Origin: Akkermansiaceae bacterium
Lineage (GTDB): Bacteria; Verrucomicrobiota; Verrucomicrobiia; Verrucomicrobiales; Akkermansiaceae
Length of the DNA: 6,119 bases
NCBI GenBank assembly: GCA_023301335.1
Contig: JALZVA010000080.1
Coordinates: 1 to 6,119, forward strand
Reading direction: 5' to 3'
In this document: positions 1-5,631 of the stretch, piece by piece
Layout: the number at the start of each line of letters is the position of its first letter
How positions within the stretch are numbered: the stretch's first letter is position 1
Made by a program: the position numbers and the translations under genes
The notes under the pieces: generated by a model
What the model saw: only the letters and a program-made list of their open reading frames with translations
Databases searched by the model: none
Told to the model about the DNA's origin: nothing

Positions 1-1875
1 ACCTGTGACGTCTTCAGCCTCGGGCACATCTGCAGGAGCGGGTGGGGGAGAGCTATCTAAGATTTTACGGAGAATATAAACTCCTCTCTCTACAGGAGAC
101 GTTCTAGCTCCATTTGAGGTTAGCATCTGGACAGAACCCTGACCTAGTAGACCGCCTCTTACCTTGTTTTTTCCTTTCAGAATAACTTTGGAAAATTCAC
201 CCTTTTTTTCGTTAAAGTTTTTTACGCCATAATGTTTGGCAAGCCGGGTATTTAACATTGTAAAATCAGCACTTACGATTTCTCTGGAGGGTTTGTTTTT
301 TCGAATGAGGTGACGCATGAAAGCTAAGGTTTCCTTTGTCATATCTTCCTTTAACTCTGCTTCCTTCTCTTTTAGTTTAGGGTAAATTTCTCCATCAAAG
401 TTTACCACTTCCAAGCGCTCAAGCTCTAGCCACTGATGGATAAAGGTATTGAAAAAGCGATCCGCCTTGGGGTCCTGCACCATTCTGTCAAATTGCGCTG
501 AGTAAATTTCCGGGTTAGTAAGTTTACCATCTCTAGCGAGTTTAATAAGCTCTAGATCAGGGACAGAACTCCAGAGAAGGAGTGACAGGCGGTTCGCTAT
601 GTCCAGTTGGTCTAGTTCAACATCTTTCTCAACGACGAAGATTAAATTTGGTGATGCTAGAGCACAGGTAAATGCAATAGATGTGGCCTCCCAGAATGGA
701 GTGCTCTTACGTCTATTAAATTTAAAAATAGCTGTCATATCTTTGACCATCTTGATTGAAACAGGCTGGTGGCTGTATAATCGAATGACAAAGCGCTTAA
801 ATAGCTCTTCAGCTTCTGAGTCTTTAGGCGTTCTGCTGATATCACCAAAAATACTGAGCATTTTTTCAGGAACTTCTCTACCGAATGCATAATCTGCTGT
901 TACCTTTGACATCAGAGTGTGGCCCACATCTATATAGCCCTGAAGTTCAGCTGGCGTTGTATTGAGATCCGCACCAAGTGTATCGAAACCGAATGCTCCT
1001 CTATCTTGAGGAAGGGTATTTGCAGGAACGGTTAAGCCTAATAAATCTTGTATGGTATTAGTGTATTCCCGACTATTCATCCGTCTCATCACACCGGTCC
1101 CCTTACTAGCAATAATGTCGCGAGCGTTCGCGGTAGTTTGATAAAGGGCGTCCAGCATAGCTGTCATTTCATCCCTAGTTGGCTGCTCTTCCTCAACCGG
1201 TGGCATCTCTCCGACGTTAAGGATATCCAGCACTTCTTGCCAGTATTCTGCATCGGCTTCAGATCTTATCAAACCTGTATTCATCAGCTTATCCATTCTG
1301 AAGTCACCCTCATCATCTTCAGGGCCGTGACAGGTGATACAATGCTTCTTAGCGAAGGGTTCGACAACATCCTTAAAATTCGAAATCAACAGATTTCCTT
1401 TTTCATTTCTAGCAGCATCAACATTGGCAATAACCTCGGGTTTTAAAATCGCCCCAGTATCTATTTTTTTTACAGGTTCAGGTTCAGGTTCGATTTTCGC
1501 GATTCCTTCTTTTATCGAATCTGGCTCAACGATTTTCACTTCAGTGATTACAGACTCTCCGGCAGGGGTAGTAGAATCATTGTTGATTTTCTCGAACTCT
1601 TTATACCCTAGGTAGCCAAAGACGATAAGCACTAGGATTACCATCGGAGTTACTAAATTTATCTTTTTAGATGGAGCTTTGGGGACGGAGAGTGGCTTTG
1701 CGCTGGAATTAAAGAGAGGTTGTTGAGAAGCTGAGCTTAGATTTGCTTGGTTACTCTCGTTAGCAGGCAGATTAAGCACTGTTAGCTGACTGCATTGCTG
1801 GCATTTTATCTCTTGGCCGAGCATTGACTCGTCGATATTGTATTTTTGATTACAATGTGTACAGTATACTTTCAT
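1..1875 (-). CDS. Membrane-anchored zinc-ribbon/cytochrome c/DUF1587-DUF1592-DUF1588 protein, C-terminus cut by window edge
   Basis: The frame is open from the ATG at 1875-1873 to the window edge, giving 625 residues without a stop. Domains in order: a zinc ribbon at residues 5-28 (C5-x2-C8 and C25-x2-C28); a Ser/Gln/Lys-rich linker; one transmembrane helix at about 74-91 preceded by K70-K71; an acidic Pro/Glu linker; a planctomycete-type cytochrome c segment with haem motif C179-I-T-C-H183 and likely axial M224 in GEMPP; DUF1587 from about 263 (RRMNSREYTNTIQDLLGL); DUF1595-like about 340-400; DUF1592 about 405-535 (LASPNLIF, NRLSLLLWSS); DUF1588 from about 536 (DFTMLNTRLAKHYG, then GGLLGQGSVQ and TSPVERGVYIL). 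A DUF1585 domain usually follows and should lie beyond the left edge. The family is common in Planctomycetota and Verrucomicrobiota and its reaction is unknown. Positive charges before the helix suggest the zinc ribbon is cytoplasmic and the haem part periplasmic (inference). No Shine-Dalgarno precedes the start; the CxxC pair starting at residue 5 supports it. Confidence 0.93.
   Translation of the reverse strand, partial: MKVYCTHCNQKYNIDESMLGQEIKCQQCSQLTVLNLPANESNQANLSSASQQPLFNSSAKPLSVPKAPSKKINLVTPMVILVLIVFGYLGYKEFEKINNDSTTPAGESVITEVKIVEPDSIKEGIAKIEPEPEPVKKIDTGAILKPEVIANVDAARNEKGNLLISNFKDVVEPFAKKHCITCHGPEDDEGDFRMDKLMNTGLIRSEADAEYWQEVLDILNVGEMPPVEEEQPTRDEMTAMLDALYQTTANARDIIASKGTGVMRRMNSREYTNTIQDLLGLTVPANTLPQDRGAFGFDTLGADLNTTPAELQGYIDVGHTLMSKVTADYAFGREVPEKMLSIFGDISRTPKDSEAEELFKRFVIRLYSHQPVSIKMVKDMTAIFKFNRRKSTPFWEATSIAFTCALASPNLIFVVEKDVELDQLDIANRLSLLLWSSVPDLELIKLARDGKLTNPEIYSAQFDRMVQDPKADRFFNTFIHQWLELERLEVVNFDGEIYPKLKEKEAELKEDMTKETLAFMRHLIRKNKPSREIVSADFTMLNTRLAKHYGVKNFNEKKGEFSKVILKGKNKVRGGLLGQGSVQMLTSNGARTSPVERGVYILRKILDSSPPPAPADVPEAEDVTG
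1464..1491 (-). repeat. A8 tract plus three tandem hexamers inside the DUF1592-protein linker
   Basis: On the plus strand there are eight T (1464-1471) followed, after two bases, by three exact copies of AGGTTC (1474-1491). In the coding direction these give an alternating Glu-Pro run followed by Val-Lys-Lys-Ile. They lie in the linker between the transmembrane helix and the haem motif. A whole hexamer gain or loss would change linker length in frame; a slip in the A8 tract would shift the frame before the haem domain. The repeat is seen directly; any variation is inference. Confidence 0.75.
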
Positions 1876-2140
1876 GAGTTGATTTTACTACAGATAAAAC
1901 GTAAATTTATAACCATAAGTGTGACATATTTTATATTATTTGCTACTAAAGTTTTCCCTAAATTTTTCTCTAAAGCCGTAAAAAATTACTTATTTTATCG
2001 TAAATAGAGGTTGAATCTACTCTTTCGCAATTTTTAATATTTCTTGTATGATTCGGTGTAGAGAAGTTAAGAGGCTTTCGGACTGGCTAGTTTAGCTTTA
2101 ACTAAGAGACGGTTCAAAGGGGGGTATTTGTTTAAAATAA
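1876..2140. other. AT-rich intergenic spacer between the hydrolase operon and the DUF1592 gene
   Basis: This spacer follows the stop of the alpha/beta hydrolase gene and precedes the start of the DUF1592 gene, both on the minus strand. It should hold the DUF1592 promoter and the end of the upstream transcript. Several TATAAA-like strings occur on the minus strand within about 75 bp of the start, but none has a recognisable -35 partner at normal distance, so I do not name a promoter. One imperfect stem (GTTAA 2066-2070 with TTAAC 2098-2102) lacks a T tract. There is a G6 run at 2119-2124. I see no gene here. Confidence 0.6.
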
Positions 2141-3028
2141 TTACCGAAGGGGATGAAAAACTATACTATTTTTCTTAATGAAATCGAGTATTGGCGTAGG
2201 GTTTTTCATACCGTGAGTGTGTCCTTTATCCTCGACGATCACGTTGATAGGGCCACCGAGTTTCTTGTAGCGCGCTTCTAGGAGTGCATCATTTTCCTCA
2301 TAGGGGACGGCTCTATCCTTGTTTCCGCAGACCAGAAGAATGGGTACTTTGGCTTTTGCTAATGGCTCCAGAAGGTGGATTGGGCTTTCTTTAGTGAGTA
2401 AAGCTTCCGCATCACTGGTGTAACCAAAACTTTTTTTAAAAAGCTTCCATGACCGCGGATCTCCACTGCCCGTTGAGGTGTTACCTGGAACTTTGGAGCC
2501 GGCAGGCCAGCTTAAGACATTACAAACGCCATTATCAACGTAGATGCTCTCAACTTTTTCGGGGTTACTCGTGGCCCAGCGGAACAGTGAAAGGGTGCCT
2601 CGGCTTATGGAGCCCATCGAGCATTTTTTTGCTAGACCATATTGCGTGGTGACCATCTGGTAGGCGGCGTCAATATTAGCGTTTCCCCTAGGGTGACCAG
2701 AGACATCTCCAAATGCGAGGACGATGTGGTAGCCCTGCTCAACAAGCTTCAAATCTGCGGTGTTGATGGCGGTGAGATTATCCCAAAAGAGACTCCGCCA
2801 GAGCCAAGGTTTCCCTGGTGCGTCGACTTTAGGGCAAATAACAGAAAAATGGCCAGCTGAAGTTTTTATGCCATTGTAGCGAGCATACCCTCGGTAATCC
2901 ACCTTTACCCCAGGGAACTCAGCGCTGGCTGCAGGCTTGGCTTGATCGGAAGGCTTGGGCTGAACTTCTGCGGAAGAGAGAGAAGTTAAACCCAGCAATA
3001 AGCATGTTAGAGTGATTAATTTGTTCAT
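2141..3028 (-). CDS. Exported alpha/beta-hydrolase (esterase/peptidase-like)
   Basis: A 295-residue protein with an N-terminal signal peptide (M1-N-K, hydrophobic to about 17, likely cut after SSA20), then an alpha/beta-hydrolase domain. The probable triad is S142 in the elbow SISRG, D238 in CGNKDRAVPYEEN, and H270 in KGHTHGM. The motif set resembles a family of serine hydrolases in Planctomycetota and Verrucomicrobiota that also carry PWxWR (here PWLWR, about 74-78) and often sit near SGNH hydrolases. An ester-cleaving role on a carbohydrate is inferred from context. The start is placed at 3028 because it gives a clean signal peptide and lies one base after the sulfatase stop (TAG-C-ATG). 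The frame is open upstream to an ATG at 3250, but that adds 74 residues lying wholly inside the sulfatase gene and would bury the signal peptide. The oddity is Ser instead of Gly at the first position of the GxSxG elbow. The substrate is unknown. Confidence 0.88.
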   Translation of the reverse strand: MNKLITLTCLLLGLTSLSSAEVQPKPSDQAKPAASAEFPGVKVDYRGYARYNGIKTSAGHFSVICPKVDAPGKPWLWRSLFWDNLTAINTADLKLVEQGYHIVLAFGDVSGHPRGNANIDAAYQMVTTQYGLAKKCSMGSISRGTLSLFRWATSNPEKVESIYVDNGVCNVLSWPAGSKVPGNTSTGSGDPRSWKLFKKSFGYTSDAEALLTKESPIHLLEPLAKAKVPILLVCGNKDRAVPYEENDALLEARYKKLGGPINVIVEDKGHTHGMKNPTPILDFIKKNSIVFHPLR

Positions 3029-3032
3029 GCTA
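3026..3032 (-). promoter_or_regulatory. Stop-start junction TAG-C-ATG (probable translational coupling)
   Basis: The sulfatase stop TAG (3032-3030) is separated from the hydrolase ATG (3028-3026) by one base. The preceding 30 bases hold no Shine-Dalgarno-like purine run, so re-initiation by ribosomes ending the sulfatase is the simplest way to start the hydrolase. The spacing is seen directly; the coupling is inferred. Confidence 0.6.
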
Positions 3033-4544
3033 TTGCGAGAGTTCTTTTGCCAGTTCGATACATCGTTTTTGGTGGGCTTTGAGGACGCTCTGATAGTTTG
3101 GGTCGTTGGCAAGGTTGACTTGCTCCTTACGATCCTTGCGGAGGTCAAAGAGTTCTTCATAAATGGGGGTTTCACCGGGGATTCCATCGGGTAGATACTG
3201 TTTACGGTCTTTTTCTCTACTAAAATAGCGGATGTATTTAAAGTGCTCACTACGCACGGCTTCTTGGCGTGGGTAGCCTTGGTCTGTGAATAGATTTTCT
3301 AGAAAGATGTCTTTTCTCCAATCGACCTTCTGTCCCTGGATGAGGGGGAGGAGACTTACTCCTTGGTAACTATCAGGAACCTCTACACCACAAATGTCTA
3401 ACAGTGTGGCGGGGATATCTTGACCGACAGCGAGATGAGGGAGCTGAACGCCACGCTGTTTCTCTTCAAAAAATGGAGAGTAGACCATCAAGGGTACCTG
3501 CACGGATTCTTCGTAGAGCATAGTTTTTCCGCCGATACCGTGCTCACCATAGAGGAGGCCGTTATCCGAGGAGAAAATGATGATGGTGTTCTTCTCCTCA
3601 CCAAGTTCCACGAGGAGACTTCTTAAGTTGCCGATAAATTGATCAATGCCATAGACAGCACGGGCGGTTTTTAATTTGGTATCGAGTAGTCGTTTCTCAT
3701 TGAGACGATAGTAGTTCTCCATCTCTGAGATATTGAGAACCTCTTCTGGAAGGCTACTGTCTTGTGGATAATCCTTGGGAAGTGGGAGCTCATCAACTTG
3801 CTCTTGATAGAGATCTCGGTAAAAACTGGGGTCATTCGGCTGTGAGCCCATTCCTCCGAGGCTGGCCTGATGCGGGAGATTGAAGTTAATCCAGGCGCAG
3901 AAGGGCTGATCTGGGTTACGCCTACTTAGGCATTTTCTAAGTGAAGGGTCGGCATTTTGGTAAAAATAATCGAAGTCTTTTCCAGGCTTTAGGTAAGCCT
4001 CGGTGGCTTCAAACAGTCCTTCAATTTGCGTTTTGTTTTTGAGATTTGAAAACACTTTATGCTTCCGTCCGGGGTGGAAACCTAGGTGTCCTTTACCGTA
4101 ATAACAGAAATCAATATTTTGCTTCAAGGGGGAGTTGTTTCGATCGACAATCCTGGTGTGATGCTTGCCGATAAAGGCTGTGGAGTAGCCAGCGTGTTTT
4201 AGCTTCATTAGAAAGCTGTTAGTAAAGGCTTCTTGAGTGACTGCATTCTGAGAAATGTTGGTGAAGCCGATTCGATTTTTGCGCTCCCATTGAGCCGTGA
4301 AGATGTTGGCTCGACTTGGGCCACAGATGGGGCTGGTGATGTAAGCATTTTTAAAGAACACGCCTTCTCTTGCTAGCGTATCAAGATGTGGGGTTTGGGT
4401 AACGGGGTCGCCTGTCATTCCTAATGAATCAAAACGATGGTCATCAGAAAAAACGAAAATTACATTCGGCTTTTCTGAAGCATGTGAAAGGGAATAGCAA
4501 CAAAAACTGATGAGGAAAGGGAAGGTGAAAAATCGATTTTTCAT
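3030..4544 (-). CDS. Exported formylglycine-dependent sulfatase (arylsulfatase/type I family)
   Basis: A 504-residue sulfatase, full length for the family, that hydrolyses sulfate esters in the periplasm or outside the cell. It has a signal peptide (K2-N-R, hydrophobic to about 20, likely cut after SHA22). The metal-site acids D34-D35 follow in VFSDDHR. The formylglycine motif is C74-G-P-S-R78, so C74 should be oxidised by a sulfatase-maturating enzyme encoded elsewhere. Other active-site elements visible are GKHH (126-129), LPH (H225), SSDNG with D327-N328, and K340 in GGKTMLYEES. The C-terminal part carries LFDLRKDRKEQVNLA, typical of the sulfatase C-terminal domain. After CGPSR the usual LLTG is replaced by IFTA, a mild deviation. 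It lies 46 bp after the SGNH gene and one base before the hydrolase gene, so it is the middle gene of an operon. No Shine-Dalgarno precedes the ATG. The substrate cannot be read from sequence; a sulfated polysaccharide is likely from context. Confidence 0.95.
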   Translation of the reverse strand: MKNRFFTFPFLISFCCYSLSHASEKPNVIFVFSDDHRFDSLGMTGDPVTQTPHLDTLAREGVFFKNAYITSPICGPSRANIFTAQWERKNRIGFTNISQNAVTQEAFTNSFLMKLKHAGYSTAFIGKHHTRIVDRNNSPLKQNIDFCYYGKGHLGFHPGRKHKVFSNLKNKTQIEGLFEATEAYLKPGKDFDYFYQNADPSLRKCLSRRNPDQPFCAWINFNLPHQASLGGMGSQPNDPSFYRDLYQEQVDELPLPKDYPQDSSLPEEVLNISEMENYYRLNEKRLLDTKLKTARAVYGIDQFIGNLRSLLVELGEEKNTIIIFSSDNGLLYGEHGIGGKTMLYEESVQVPLMVYSPFFEEKQRGVQLPHLAVGQDIPATLLDICGVEVPDSYQGVSLLPLIQGQKVDWRKDIFLENLFTDQGYPRQEAVRSEHFKYIRYFSREKDRKQYLPDGIPGETPIYEELFDLRKDRKEQVNLANDPNYQSVLKAHQKRCIELAKELSQ

Positions 4545-4590
4545 AATACTTAGTGATACGTGTAGATTGTAATTTTCTTGCGGAAATGTG

Positions 4591-5319
4591 TTATTTTGAG
4601 AGTGCTGTTTCTATTTCTAGAGCTACTTTTTTAGCGAGGTAGTGGTAACCATCCTTGTTGAAGTGAACATCACCTTCTTTATCTTGAATTGCATCTTGCT
4701 TGAGTAGAGCGTGGGCATGGAGATCATTGATAGCGATTCCGTTCTTTTGCATAACCTCTTGAGCGATTTTGTTGTATTTTAAATCATCGCCAAGCTTGCG
4801 GCCTGCTTCGTGCTCTGGCACGGGGGTCGTTGAGCACCAAATAAGTGTGGCCTGGGTCTTTTTGAGTTTAGCGACCAGTTTTTCGAGCTCAGCACGGTAT
4901 TGCTCTGGTGTGGCGGTTAGCGTGCCATGAAGCTTATCACGGTGGCCTTGGGCTTTAGATTTGGGGTTGCGATAGCAGAGATCCCAAAGCCCCCAGTTAA
5001 AGTGGATCACATCCCACTTGCCGGGCTTCATCGCGAGCCATTGGTCAATTTTTAGGACACCGTGTCCTGCGTTCCGCCCGTTACTAGGGATGCGAAAGAC
5101 ATCGGCTTTGTTAAGTAGAGTTTTACGAACATCTTGAGTGTATCCTATGGAAATGGAGTCACCAATGAGGAGAATGTTCGGCAGCTGTGGGTTATCCTTG
5201 GGGTTGTAGAAAGCAGTTTTGTATTCCTTACCCTCGTAGCGTTCTTCATCGCTTGCTAAATTATTTCCAGCAAAGCAGGATGCTAACGAGGCTAACAATA
5301 TGGCGATGTTCTTTAACAT
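4591..5319 (-). CDS. Exported SGNH/GDSL-family hydrolase
   Basis: A 242-residue SGNH hydrolase, an esterase fold often active on acetylated carbohydrates. The four conserved blocks are visible: block I GDSIS with nucleophile S55; block II NGRNAGHG (80-87) for the oxyanion Gly; block III FNWGLWDL with N108; block V DVHFNKDGY with H219. The acid at the usual -3 position is G216; Asp is at -2 (D217). The export signal is short (K3, hydrophobic to about 18). It contains L12-A-S-C15, a good lipobox, so the protein may be a lipoprotein. Signal peptidase I cleavage after CFA17 is the alternative. It is the first gene of the unit followed by the sulfatase and the alpha/beta hydrolase, which suggests de-esterification alongside desulfation (inference). 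A promoter-like match ends 10 bp before the ATG, and no Shine-Dalgarno is present. The exact ester substrate is unknown. Confidence 0.92.
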   Translation of the reverse strand: MLKNIAILLASLASCFAGNNLASDEERYEGKEYKTAFYNPKDNPQLPNILLIGDSISIGYTQDVRKTLLNKADVFRIPSNGRNAGHGVLKIDQWLAMKPGKWDVIHFNWGLWDLCYRNPKSKAQGHRDKLHGTLTATPEQYRAELEKLVAKLKKTQATLIWCSTTPVPEHEAGRKLGDDLKYNKIAQEVMQKNGIAINDLHAHALLKQDAIQDKEGDVHFNKDGYHYLAKKVALEIETALSK

Positions 5320-5329
5320 GAATGCTTAG

Positions 5330-5357
5330 ATTTTATCTATATTTGTACTGCCTTCAA
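5330..5357 (-). promoter_or_regulatory. Candidate sigma70-type promoter for the SGNH-sulfatase-hydrolase operon
   Basis: Reading the minus strand, TTGAAG (5357-5352) and TAAAAT (5335-5330) are separated by 16 bp. They match the -35 consensus at four of six and the -10 consensus at five of six positions. Only 10 bases lie between the -10 element and the ATG, which would give a leaderless or nearly leaderless transcript and fits the missing Shine-Dalgarno. AT-rich DNA yields such matches by chance, so this is tentative. Confidence 0.35.
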
Positions 5358-5599
5358 GCGTAAATTATGATCTCCAATGGTTAAAGTAGAAGCGATTTTT
5401 TAGTGTGTCTGATTACTCATTCAAGTTTCCCGCGAGTGAGATTTTCTACAAAGAGGTGGGATATTCACAAATTGAGGTATGGTGAACTGGCGTGACTTGA
5501 TTATCCTTTGAGACTATATTTTAGGAATGAAGACGCCTATTTTTATAAAAAGGTATCTAAAAAATAGAGGGTATCCCCATGATAAGTCAGTTTTTTAGC

Positions 5600-5611
5600 A
5601 CCAAATTTGGT
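5600..5611. repeat. Perfect 12 bp palindrome ACCAAATTTGGT just after kamA
   Basis: ACCAAATTTGGT is its own reverse complement. It starts 20 bp past the kamA stop. With no loop it is a poor RNA hairpin, and in the minus direction it is followed by an A-rich rather than T-rich stretch, so it is not a standard terminator. It has the shape of a dimeric repressor site, but a single copy in AT-rich DNA may be chance. Confidence 0.3.
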
Positions 5612-5631
5612 CTGAAACGCTTAGAAAATTT

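Larger units (their letters stand above)
5320..5631. other. Intergenic spacer between kamA and the SGNH operon
   Basis: These 312 bp hold the candidate promoter near 5330-5357 and the palindrome at 5600-5611. Only very short reading frames occur, for example 23 codons on the plus strand from 5527, without proper start signals or recognisable content. GGTATC occurs twice 18 bp apart (5552 and 5570). I see no RNA gene or convincing intrinsic terminator. Confidence 0.6.

Noticed and set aside
599..1615. Plus-strand open frames at 599-892, 1048-1446 and 1334-1615
   Set aside because: They lie antisense to the strongly recognisable DUF1592-family protein and their translations show no family motifs.
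1876..1960. TATAAA-like -10 elements upstream of the DUF1592 gene
   Set aside because: No -35 partner at 16-18 bp spacing was found for any of them.
2066..2102. Imperfect stem (GTTAA/TTAAC with inner GCT/AGC) downstream of the hydrolase gene
   Set aside because: The stem is weak and interrupted and no T tract follows on the minus strand, so I do not call a terminator.
3029..3250. Upstream extension of the alpha/beta hydrolase frame to an ATG at 3250
   Set aside because: It lies wholly within the sulfatase coding region on the same strand in another frame, has no domain-like content, and would place the signal peptide in the middle of the protein.
2449..3626. Plus-strand open frames at 2449-2652, 2642-2860, 3012-3194 and 3420-3626
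   Set aside because: They are antisense to the hydrolase and sulfatase genes, whose motifs are clear.
5536..5553. AT-rich inverted repeat around TTTTTATAAAAA after kamA
   Set aside because: The stem is nearly all A-T with a mismatch and no following T tract; it is likely a base-composition effect.
5552..5575. GGTATC repeated twice 18 bp apart
   Set aside because: Six-base copies with no further symmetry or clear link to a promoter; chance is likely.
5527..5598. 23-codon plus-strand frame in the kamA-SGNH spacer
   Set aside because: AGGA sits directly against the ATG with no spacing, the frame is very short, and AT-rich DNA gives such frames by chance.
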